Shown: positions 9,344 through 18,599 of the stretch, piece by piece
How positions within the stretch are numbered: the first letter of the stretch is position 1
Layout of the letters: each line of letters opens with the position of its first letter
NCBI GenBank assembly: GCA_032164295.1
Contig: JAJHTX010000008.1
Location: 124,001 to 188,000 of the forward strand
DNA length: 64,000 bases
Direction: 5' to 3'
Origin: Inonotus obliquus
Taxonomy: Eukaryota; Basidiomycota; Agaricomycetes; Hymenochaetales; Hymenochaetaceae
Position numbers and translations under genes: made by a program
Notes under the pieces: generated by a model
What the model was told of the DNA's origin: nothing
Database searches by the model: none
The model's input: the letters and a program-made list of their open reading frames with translations, nothing else

Positions 9344-10108
9344 ATGAACGCCTACTACACCGCACTCCTCATCATCACGGTCTGCACCACAGCCGTAGTG
9401 ATCGTGGACGTCGTACGACGAGCGCTGGAACGCTGGGAGCAGTTAGTAGTGAGGCTAGAGGAAATAAACAGAAAGCAGCACGAGATGAGGATAGAGGAGT
9501 CACGAAGGACCCAAGAAGTGAGACGAGCACGAGCCCAAGGCCGTAACCTCACGGTCGAGGCACTCCACCACCTAAGCGCAACGTCCTTCGGACGCATCGA
9601 AGACCGCCTTCAAGAAGTACTACAGAGCATCCCCGACCGAGCAATCGAAGATCTAGCAACATCGAGCGCAGCAAGACTCGATCAGCTGGTCGATGACGTC
9701 GCAAGGATGCGGGCGGCAATAGAAGAACTCGAAGCGATCAGGAACACGGCAGAAGCACAACAGGCACAGGCACCGGTAGAAGCACCACCGGCAACGCCCG
9801 ACGACCTATACGTCGACCTACCCGGCTACGTACAACCCGAACCAGAAGCATGGCCCGAAGCAGACGCGGCAGAAGCAGAAGCAAACGCGTGGGGCGGCCC
9901 GTACATACTACAGGGTCCGCAACCGCCGGCTAATGCCCCGTGGTGGCCGATGCGAGGAAGACAGCGGGTGTCGGAAAGGTCAGGCCTGCACAACCGGGCA
10001 GCCGAATCGCCAGAGTCAGGCGAAGGCTCAGTAAGCCCCGGTGAGAGCCGAGATCACGAGTGGACAGCGCGCGGATGGAATGACGGTCAGACCCATTGGG
10101 AGGACTGA
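9344..10108 (+). CDS. Accessory ORF B: single-pass membrane and coiled-coil protein (254 aa, unknown)
   Basis: Residues 4-24 are a clear hydrophobic segment (ALLIITVCTTAVVIVDVV) directly followed by Arg/Lys, which fits a signal anchor or N-terminal transmembrane helix. Residues about 28-75 and 85-145 are charged with regular Leu/Val spacing, as in coiled coils. From about 145 the chain is Pro/Ala/Glu-rich and then Gly/Ser/Arg-rich, with a Trp-rich patch near 195. The layout recalls a small membrane-anchored trimer, but no cleavage site, fusion peptide or cysteine pattern of a retroviral envelope is present. It lies between accessory ORF A and the purine-rich tract, where env genes lie in elements that have them. 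Function unknown. Confidence 0.68.
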   Translation: MNAYYTALLIITVCTTAVVIVDVVRRALERWEQLVVRLEEINRKQHEMRIEESRRTQEVRRARAQGRNLTVEALHHLSATSFGRIEDRLQEVLQSIPDRAIEDLATSSAARLDQLVDDVARMRAAIEELEAIRNTAEAQQAQAPVEAPPATPDDLYVDLPGYVQPEPEAWPEADAAEAEANAWGGPYILQGPQPPANAPWWPMRGRQRVSERSGLHNRAAESPESGEGSVSPGESRDHEWTARGWNDGQTHWED

Positions 10109-10491
10109 ACCGGCAGGGCAAGAGGTGCAGAGGGAGGAAAAATAATAAAGAAAAATTTTCTTATTTTGCTTTTGGTGTGACAAGTCTAAGTCCACTAAAG
10201 TGAAACTTAAAGGAAATTTACAAGAAGAAACAACAATTCGACTGGGAGTCAAGCTATCTCCCTTTACTTTCTTCAAATTACCCTCGAAGCACGCTCTCAA
10301 ATCGAGCTCAGGATACGATTTCAGACTTCAATAAGTCTTTCAACTGCATCAAGCACACGAATTTCGAAGGAAATACGAAGCAACATCGTCACTAATTTCG
10401 CACACGATCCTACGATCTCATCGCAATTTCAACCCAATTGAGATCTTTTCCCTATCGAGTAAAGATCTTGGAGGGGGGCGAGTGAAAGGAT
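10109..10491 (+). promoter_or_regulatory. 3' untranslated spacer and polypurine tract
   Basis: Non-coding spacer ending in a purine run at 10468-10490 (core GGAGGGGGGCGAGTG, then AAAGGA). It directly precedes TGTGCTG, taken as the LTR start. Such a tract primes plus-strand DNA synthesis. An AAGAAAAATTTTCTT palindrome lies at about 10147-10161. Confidence 0.7.
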
Positions 10492-10540
10492 TGTGCTGAA
10501 ATTTTGATTCGATTAGGAACGCCGATCGAAACTACCCCGG

Positions 10541-11317
10541 ATGGGACCGGTTAATTTCACTGGCCGGAGACGATCAGGATCGACAGCAAGAAGCGGAGAA
10601 CACGCGAATCTAATACAATCCGAAGCCGACGATCAAGAAACATCGGCTAGCAACGCTAATCCCGACGATCACACTAAACCTTCGCAAACGATGCAGCAAG
10701 TACAGCAACCTCCAACGGCTTGCTATAAATGCAGAAGAGTGCGACAGATCATCGAAGACCTACACAAGATAATACTACGGGAGGCAACGGGCATGTTGAC
10801 ATATCATGTGTCCAGCGAACGAGCAACAGCTTATCGAGAATACCACAATCCCCCGGAGGTCGTTCGAAATCGCACGAGGTCAACAATAGTAATGGATACG
10901 GCAATAGGCATGCAACCAAAGACGCACTGGACAATAGTAGGAATCCACGACATATTAGCACTCGAGTGCCCAAGCACATTCGTGGAGATCAGTGCAGACT
11001 ATGTTACGAACCGCCGCTCACCGATAACAGCGGCATGGGTTGCAAACACACTCAGGGAACTATGGGCATACTGCAAAGCTATTCGACTACAAGGAGACCT
11101 ATACCTAGGCTGGAGAATACCTTCGAACGATACTCGACGAAGTGTACGGCTACTCATCGCCATAGGCACATACGTTAAACCACCTTGGTTTCCCCACGAT
11201 GATATCCGATGTCGAATCACACTTGACGGCCCCGAACAAGAGTCCCGAGGCGACAAGCAAATCACAGCCTTCATAGCCCCAGATGCTATACAACGGAACC
11301 CCGACGGAATTCCTTAA
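10541..11317 (+). CDS. ORF inside the LTR (258 aa, unknown)
   Basis: An open frame starting 49 bases into the LTR. The first 60 residues are polar and low-complexity; then comes a CYKCRR segment with only one CxxC pair, so a full zinc finger is not evident. The rest looks globular with several Trp and Tyr. No family recognised. If the LTR boundaries are right, the ORF exists twice per element, once on each side, and the downstream copy is upstream of the LTR TATA box at 11648. It may be a real gene or a chance frame kept open by codon composition; codon use is like the other element ORFs, which favours a real gene. Confidence 0.5.
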   Translation: MGPVNFTGRRRSGSTARSGEHANLIQSEADDQETSASNANPDDHTKPSQTMQQVQQPPTACYKCRRVRQIIEDLHKIILREATGMLTYHVSSERATAYREYHNPPEVVRNRTRSTIVMDTAIGMQPKTHWTIVGIHDILALECPSTFVEISADYVTNRRSPITAAWVANTLRELWAYCKAIRLQGDLYLGWRIPSNDTRRSVRLLIAIGTYVKPPWFPHDDIRCRITLDGPEQESRGDKQITAFIAPDAIQRNPDGIP

Positions 11318-11647
11318 ACGCACGAGCGACTGCGGACGAGCGAACTTTAACTACGGCGCAGCCATACAAAACCAATGGCATACGAACACGCATTCAATGA
11401 CTCACTCACTGACTCACTCTATGCACAGGGCGCAACACAAGGCCGACCCCGAGCATAGGTTTCAATTCAGTTCGAGTCAAGATGAGTCAACACCGAGTCA
11501 TCATCCTGCACAGGGCGCAGTCGATGAGTCAATCCGCAGCAGAACAATGGAATTACCAGACGAGTTTGGAAGCTAGAACAACGAATCAGATCGAGAGTAG
11601 GAACTACGGAGCGTAGGAAGTGGTCCGTCCACAACATGAGGAAAAGG

Positions 11648-11655
11648 TATAAATA
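11648..11655 (+). promoter_or_regulatory. LTR TATA box
   Basis: TATAAATA in the LTR, about 415 bases before its 3' end. It is the most likely core promoter of the element; transcription would start some 25-35 bases downstream. Confidence 0.6.
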
Positions 11656-12064
11656 GTTGTAGACTTAGACCGTAGCTCCCTATCTTTCTTTCGATCGTCT
11701 TGTACATCGAGTCCTCTTAGGCATCTAGCTTCTAATCTGAAGACCACCTAATCTGCTTAACCTCTCTTACTCTACGGCGTGGAACGATTGATTAGTCGCC
11801 CACTGACTAGGGAAGCTTGCGAACGGCAACCTACCTGTGTTTAACTGGGTACTTGTCCTACTAGCCTGTCAACGAGGTTGAGGCCCGACTTGATCAGCTA
11901 AACGAAAACGTCCGAGGCAACGCTTATTATACTTGGGAATCTGCCCTGCTTGTGAAAACCGAGTAGGCTCCGGAAACTCTTAGAAAAGCCCCGCCGAACC
12001 CGTAACACTGAGGCCGTCCTATTGTGGTTACTGTATAGTCCCGTAGGGCGAGCGTTTTCTAACA

Positions 12065-12670
12065 CCTGGCGGCTTCGGGGCTGGGTTAGTTGCTGTAATG
12101 GCGCACCGCAGTTGCGCGCTGGGGCACCCGATTCTTCCCTCCGGACTGGAGATAAGGAGTGGTCATGTGGATAAGGAGGATATACCTGTGTAAGTCGGGG
12201 AGTGACGGACGGCGGCGGTGCAGGGCCACGAGGTCTTGAGCCTGTAATGGGCTTCTACGGGGGCCGGGAAGGCCTTCCTATGACGACACCATTGCGAGTA
12301 GGGCCGTAAAGCAGGAGGGCTCGAGGACGGTTGTCACGCCGGTAACCAGGCCGGATGCCATCGGATATGGCCAACCTATTCACTTCGGGTAGGAAAGTAC
12401 CTGCGGGGAAACTGCACCTTTTGCAGGTGTAACTGAAAGACGTAGAAGTTGCGAGCTGCGACGGGGATCATCTGGGCTGGGCCATTCTGGGTTTCAGGTT
12501 AGGGGGGGAGGGTCATCCGAGTTGGAGGGGGTTTTTCTTCTGCAATATCCTTTTGTAGATTGTTTTCCTCCTCCCTTTTCCTACCATAAGTGCCGGTCGA
12601 AATCCCGGTGTATGTACTCTCACTGTATTGTGTATATCACTATGCAATACAACACTGTTAAGGCACCACC
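12065..12670 (+). repeat. Repeat R, copy 1 (3' part; 5' part cut off by the gypsy insertion)
   Basis: Nearly identical to the second half of copy 2 and to 51004-51480. Runs from CCTGGCGGCTTCGG to CTGTTAAGGCACCAC. Non-coding; short ORFs in it are not conserved between copies. Its missing left part should lie upstream of the window, beyond the 5' LTR. Confidence 0.88.
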
Positions 12671-13576
12671 TTTCCTTCAACCACCACCATCGAGCGTGGA
12701 AAACTCCCTCTCCCTCCCTTCATTCCGTCTGCCTCACCAGTGTAGTTCTGGGGAGTCTGCACTTTATGGTGTCTCCCCTGCAACATCAGGTTGTTCAGCT
12801 TTATGCTGTCTCCTGCTTGCTGTGGGGTTAATCTCTTTTATGCGCAACGTAAGTTGTGCTCGCCTCCCTCGTCGGGCGAACTGGTGAAACCCAGTCTAAA
12901 AACTATCCTTTGTCCTACCCCCTAGTAGGGGTCCATTCTCACCACCCTTGTTCGCGCACTGTAGACTGTCCTGGCGGCTTCGGGGCTGGGTTAGTTGCTG
13001 TAATGGCGCACCGCAGTTGCGCGCTGGGGCACCCGATTCTTCCCTCCGGACTGGAGATAAGGAGTGGTCATGTGGATAAGGAGGATATACTCGTGTAAGT
13101 CGGGGAGTGACGGACGGCGGCGGTGCAGGGCCATGAGGTCTTGAGCCTGTAATGGGCTTCTACGGGGGCCGGGAAGGCCTTCCTATGACGACACCATTGT
13201 GAGTAGGGCCGTAAAGCAGGAGGGCTCGAGGACGGTTGTCACGCCGGTAACCAGGCCGGATGCCATCGGATATGGCCAACCTATTCGCTTCGGGTAGGAA
13301 AGTACCTGCGGGGAAACCGCACCTTTTGCAGGTGTAACTGAAAGACGTAGAAGTTGCGAGCTGCGACGGGGATCATCTGGGCTGGGCCATTCTGGGTTTC
13401 AGGTTAGGGGGGGGAGGGTCATCCAAGTTGGAGGGGGTTTTTCTTCTGCAATATCCTTTTGTAGATTGTTTTCCTCCTCCCTTTTCCTACCATAAGTGCC
13501 GGTCGAAATCCCAGTGTATGTACTCTCACTGTATTGTGTATATCACTATGCAATACAACACTGTTAAGACACCACT
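12671..13576 (+). repeat. Repeat R, copy 2 (complete, about 0.9 kb)
   Basis: Starts with TTCCTTCAACCACCACC directly after copy 1, so the two form a head-to-tail pair. Ends CTGTTAAGACACCAC. G-rich in the middle, with CT-rich 5' and 3' ends and a TATATCACTATGCAATAC segment near the end. No protein, no tRNA-like boxes and no terminal inverted repeats seen. Could be a solo LTR pair or an unclassified non-autonomous element. Confidence 0.88.
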
Positions 13577-14287
13577 AGGCTGTACTTTCAAAGAACAAAG
13601 AAACTGACCCGCATTGAAACCCAAATCAGGAAACCGCCCAAAATTGATCTTATGGATCGGCGCATGGATATCCGAGTCCGGGCGGAGGCAATCACAAATA
13701 AATTAGGCCCCCTTGCATACATAGGAATGTGAAACAGTACCAAACAAAACTCGTTCTTGACCTAGCTTGCTAGTAGGTTACTGCCGCCGACCCTGACGCT
13801 GGTGACGACGTTCGAGGAGGACTTATCTTTGACGTCTACCAAAGACGGCGGGACCACCACGACACCGCGACCGCGGACGTCCCCGCGCTTCGCGCTCTAA
13901 GAGCGACGGCACGGCACCGGCATTGATCATTCATCCGGACACGTAATCAACACCTTGGGAAACGGAACTATTTTTTTTCCCAAACAAACAAACAAAATTC
14001 CAAAAAAGAAAAAGAGAATCCCCTCCCTTTTTATTTATTTATTTTCTTTCCGTTCTTTTTTTTCTACCATCCTTCTCTCCGTCTTTTTTTCTTCTTCTTC
14101 TTCTTTGGGTAGACGCTGCTCAAGGACTGCGAAGTACGTTTTGGTTTTATTGACAAGAGACGACAAGGACTGTAAAGGAGGGGAAGATAGACGTTGGCTT
14201 TGCAGCTTGAGTCTTGACACGACACAGACACGACACGTAGATTCGGGAACAGGACTCGGTTGAGGGTCTGAACGCTCTGAAGTAGAG
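13577..14287. other. Upstream region of the xylulokinase gene
   Basis: No gene. Contains a GC-rich patch with a short self-complementary stretch near 13890 and, at about 13970-14110, poly-T/A and CT-rich runs (AAACAAACAAACAAAA, CTTCTTCTTCTT) typical of basidiomycete promoters and 5' UTRs. Confidence 0.5.
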
Positions 14288-17142
14288 ATGCCGTCGCGGT
14301 CGCCGACCGCCCATTTCCTCGGTCTCGAGCTTGCCACCGACCAACTGCGAGCAGCCGTTGTCGATGAGCAACTCGATCTCGTCGGCGTTGAATGTGTCGA
14401 TTTTGACTCCGAGCTCACGGAATTCCAGTTGCGTTTTGTTCCCTGTCTGTTATTTGTTTGACCCGCTTAACGAAGGGTATCGACATAGGACACAAGGTGG
14501 TATTTTTACGACACCTGGAGAGGCGTACACAACGCCTGTCGAGATGTGGGTAAAGGCACTCGGTGAGTCGTTGCAATATTAATAATTTAAATGTGTCTGC
14601 TCAACATTCGCTTTCGCTTGTTCAGACCTGCTACTTCAGAAATTACAACGCAATTTCGACCTGTCCAAAATCAAGTCTGTTGGTGGTTCAGCTCAGGTTA
14701 GCAAAGAGCATTTCGGACGGCTCAGGGAAATGGCCAATAACATTTCTTGTGTGTGTTAGCTTGCATGTGTCTGGTGGAAAAGTTCTATCCCACCGACGCT
14801 CCTTCGCTTCACCGACCCGACTCGGTCAATTCACGAGCACCTCTTCGGCTCTGGAAATCCGCTCACAGTGCCGAATTCACCGGTAGCACAGGATACGTCT
14901 ACTGTACCCCAAGCACTTGCCCTTGAGCATGCACTAGGAGGACCAGATGCTGCAGCCTCGCGTCTTGGTACGCCCATGCATGCGTCCTTATTAGCTGCAC
15001 ATGCTTTACGCATGCGGGAGACTCAGCCAGATGTATGGCATCGCACGGGCCGTCTTACTCTCGCCAGTACACTCTTTTGCAGTTTGCTACTCGGCAACTG
15101 GGCACCAACGTCAGAAAGCGAGGCATGTGCCACGGGTATTTGGAGCGTCACGCAACGAGCGTGGGATGATACTGTGCTTGATATCGTTGCTGGTAATTTG
15201 TCACCCGAGGATGCAGGACGGCTAAAGGTAATGCTTGGAGAAGTTGACTACCACGCCGGAGGCCGAAAGGTTGGATATATTGCACCGTATTACGTTGAGC
15301 GGTATGGTTTCAATCCTGGTATGTCTGTTTATGTTTCTCGATGATCGCGCTTAATAATGCTTTGCGCCAGAAACGATCATACTCCCTTTCACTTCCGACT
15401 ACCTCTCCGCGTACTTATCCCTTTGTCCTTCTCCGAACGATGCCGTCCTCCAATTCGGACCAATGGACGTGATGCTTAGTCCGGCTACGCAATACATCCC
15501 AAGTCGCCAATACACACTGGTTCCTCACCCCGCTCAGGACCCTGCCGAGAAACGGCGTTACGTCGCTATGCTTATGAATAGGTATGCTAAAGAGTTTAAT
15601 ATACGATTGAGGGTCCCTAATGAATACGTAACAGGAATGGCGATGTCCCACGCGCTCTTGTACGTGATATGTACACAAAGAGCTGGAGCGCGTTCGACAG
15701 GCTAATAGCTATCGTGCCACCAGGAGGATCTATTGGGTATGTATATCGTTTTGTTTATATATTCGTAGTTCGTTGCAATAACTTACAATACCATTTGTAG
15801 CTTGGATGATAAACTCTTCAGTTTCTGGCACTTGCAAGCCGAATCCTTCCCCTTCTCACATGTCAAGGGCATCTTCCGTTTCGAGACGGGTGTCAAGACA
15901 AGTGAGTTCCGCGACCTGCGTGCTAACCCACGCTGTCTACTCGAATCACAAATACTCTCCTTCCGAATCCGATATGCCCGCATGCGCACATCCGCACTTT
16001 ACTCTCGCGGGAACTCTACTCCGCAGCAGACACAGTCAGTAGCAATAGCAGGTCTGGGTTTGCCGTTTGATCCGTATTCAACTCAACCTTTACCAAGGAG
16101 GATAATCTGCACGGGAGCTGCGGCTAACTTCCCATCGATCGTTAACCTTATCGGTGATATCTTCAATGCACCCATCTATATCCCACAAACCCAGCTCGAT
16201 TCCGCTCACGCGGTTGCTCCTGCGGGACCAGGTGCTGGCACTGCGGGTGGACCAAAGGCTCAGTTTGCAGCCGCACATAGGAACTCACCCGCTCCAGGGT
16301 TCCCTTCTCGTGCAGCCCTCGGTGGTGCATACGTCGCACGATGGGCATGGAGTCGAGAGCGTTCTGCAGGGAACAATGCACCTCCAACGACTTGCGAAGA
16401 TGAAGTGAGAAGACTTCTTACGAGGAGATGGAACGTCCGTTCAAAACAGCATTCAGGATCCTCCGGTACGCATTCTCCAGCGCCGTATCTCAAACATCAA
16501 CGCAGCGCGGGACTCGGTGCGGATATCCTCGTCGAAGAAGATGAGGAGGAGGAAGATGCGTATCGGTCTCCAGTCCCGCCGGGGGCAAGTGCTGGTACAG
16601 CAGGGAGCGGCTACACGTCGGGGAGTGGTTACGATCATCACCTTAGCCCAGGCATCATGTCAACGACTACACCTCCACCCCGCGTACGTACTGCAACAGG
16701 GTCATCACTCGCAACGACGGCCGGTGCATCCGTGTTTTCAGTTTCACCCACAGTGAGCGCGGGAGGGAGTACGTTCACCTCGCTCACGTCTCCCGATGTT
16801 TCGTCTACATACGGGCACTCTATGTCAAGCTCCATCTCGGGTTCGTTGTCTGGACATGGATCCGGTACTTCACCCACAGGCGCAGGTACTCTCACGCCCA
16901 CGGCCGACGTGAGCGCTTCGGCTGCTGCCGCCGCCGCTGCCGGTGCGAACTCTGGAATTGTAAGTGGAACGAGCGGAATCACACCCTTGACTCCAGTCGG
17001 TGCTCTTCCCACCGGAGACACAGAAGCGCAACTCGGTTGGGTCAAAGTCGCGGAAACGGATGTTGATGCGTTTATGGCGTATGCGTCTATCATCCCGGAG
17101 TATACGCGTTTGGAGGGGTTGTTGATCAAGTCTCTTGTATGA
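14288..17142 (+). CDS. D-xylulokinase (FGGY family), seven exons, 832 aa
   Basis: Phosphorylates D-xylulose to xylulose 5-phosphate for the pentose phosphate pathway, in the cytosol. Exons by GT/AG and phase: 14288-14427, 14489-14562, 14626-14696, 14760-15318, 15371-15581, 15635-15736, 15801-17142 (phase-checked). Family hallmarks include FLGLELATDQL at the start, VEMW, QALALEHALGGPDAAASRLG, VWHRTGRLTLAS, EACATGIW, the phosphate/ATP region LPFTSDYLSAYLSL..GPMDVM, FDRL.AIVPPGGSIG, HVKGIFRFETG, FRDLRANPRCLLESQ, and GAAANFPSI..ALGGAYVARW. Two oddities: the substrate-site Gln-His-Gly motif expected after GGSAQ is not visible at the exon 3/4 junction (LACVWWK instead), and a Ser/Gly/Thr/Ala-rich insert of over 200 residues fills the region after the ALGGAYVARW block. 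The insert explains why it is longer than the usual 550-700 residues. Confidence 0.9.
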
Positions 17143-18599
17143 TTGACGACGATGACGGACACGCTGTTTATTTTTGCTGGATTCGCTCTCGACGTCGATG
17201 GGTCGATTGGGAATTTGATGTGGATGCATGACGAAATGCGAACGCGAGTCGAGTCGAGTCGACGAATTATTTATTGATGGAGATTACTACAGGGATGTGT
17301 AGAAGGGACGAAAATCGACCGATTGTTATCTGTAACATACCGACCCACTCCACTCTAAAGATGCAGGATGCAGCATTCCATACCATACCATTCCATACCG
17401 ACTACAACTCATACCATTCCATCATATTCGCGATGCGCGACGTATTCACTGTCAATTGACGTGCACCTCCTTTATCCTCTCGCCCTCATCACTTTCTTAC
17501 ACTCACCAACTATCAGTCACCAGAGATCATAGTCTCTTTCCATCTCTTTCCATCCCGTCCCATCCCATCCATCCCATCATCACCCCATCATCATCTCCTC
17601 AACTTATTTTCGTACCGTTTGGGCTGGTCAGTCAATTGGTTGACTAGTTTGAGAGTAGACTTTTACCTGGTTTATTTGTTCGTTTGTTTGTTTGGTTGGT
17701 TGTTTTCGTGATGTTGTGTTCTCTCCATCGTCTTCATCATCATCATCATCATCGTCTTCATCGTCTCTTCTCCCCTTGCCTCTCTCCTCTCTCCTCTACC
17801 TGCCTCTCCAATTGTCATTCATTCCCTCTCGTTCTTGCTCTTTCCTTTCTCCTCTCACCCTCCAATCTCCAATCTCCAACCTCCAAACTCTGACCTCTCA
17901 ACCTCTAACCCTCTAACCACTGACATCCTTCCCTTCCGCAAGAGAAATCTCAAAAGTTCCATACATACATCCACATCCAGACACAGACACATACATACAC
18001 TCTTAGACCGTGCTCGGATCGTTAGTCGTAGTCGTAGTCGTAGTCCAGTATCAAGTATCCAGTATCGTATCGTTTAAACGTACACCATCATTTCGTGCTC
18101 ACTTTTGATGCTTTCGAGTTTTTTGTCCTGTTTCCGTTCCTGTTTCTTTCATCGTGGAACTTTCCGTTTTCTTTTCACTTTCACTCTCATTTAGCTTTCC
18201 AGTCCTCTCTCTTCTCTTGTCCTTTTTTTCTTTGTCTTTGTCTTTGTCTTGCTCTTGTTCTTGTTCTGGTATCTGTTATCCGATGATATCGAATGTATAT
18301 AGTCCATTGCTTTGTGCAGAGTTATTTTCTTGAGTATATATATATTGAATATTCTTTCTGGCGTCTGACGCGAAGTCTACTACTTCAGGAAGAATGAGGT
18401 AATAACGATCATTCAGCTAAGGATACATACAAATCGGAGATGAGATGAATGAATGGGAAGACACTGGTTACGTTTATTCATTATTGTAGGTCAATGCAAG
18501 ATTGATGTATGGATTATTGTATGTGTGTATGTATCATGTTATGATATGTAATGTTAAGAACCGTCCTCTCGCATTTGACTATTCAGTAGCCGGAGCGTC
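17143..18599. other. Long pyrimidine-rich intergenic region
   Basis: Lies between the convergent 3' ends of xylulokinase and the secreted CBM19-like gene. Dominated by CT-rich microsatellites: CATCATCATCATCATCATCATCG near 17735, TCTCCTCTCTCC near 17790, CTTTGTCTTTGTCTTTG near 18232, GTCGTAGTCGTAGTCGTAG near 18025. No supported gene. Confidence 0.6.

Larger units (their letters stand above)
1..12064 (+). mobile_element. Ty3/gypsy LTR retrotransposon with accessory ORFs (5' LTR outside window)
   Basis: Order on the plus strand: leader, coiled-coil ORF, gag with a CCHC knuckle, pol (protease, RT, RNase H, integrase, chromodomain), two further ORFs, a purine-rich tract and a 3' LTR. Protease-RT-RNaseH-IN order and the C-terminal chromodomain identify a Ty3/gypsy chromovirus. 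All reading frames are open, so the copy may be young. The 3' LTR ends TAACA at 12064 and is followed directly by the middle of repeat R. In the neighbouring intact R copy the same bases continue uninterrupted (near 12969), so the element inserted into R. The bases after the LTR are CCTGG; a matching CCTGG before the unseen 5' LTR would be the target duplication. The tRNA primer site is not visible. The internal region is over 10.4 kb, far above the 5-6 kb usual for fungal gypsy elements. Confidence 0.93.
10492..12064 (+). repeat. 3' long terminal repeat (about 1573 bp)
   Basis: Begins TGTGCTGAAA straight after the polypurine tract and ends TTTTCTAACA where repeat R resumes, giving the usual TGT...ACA termini. 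A TATAAATA box lies at 11648-11655. The length is large for a fungal gypsy LTR, and it contains an ORF. The boundary cannot be confirmed without the 5' LTR, which lies outside the window. Confidence 0.75.

Noticed and set aside
9344..10108. Retroviral-type envelope gene
   Set aside because: There is a transmembrane segment and coiled coil, but no signal-cleavage, surface-subunit cysteines, furin site or fusion peptide. I call it only a membrane/coiled-coil protein.
12522..13098. Plus-strand frames of 67-121 codons in repeat R
   Set aside because: The same frames differ or break in other R copies (47536-47971, 51334-51570) and have no family signal; R appears non-coding.
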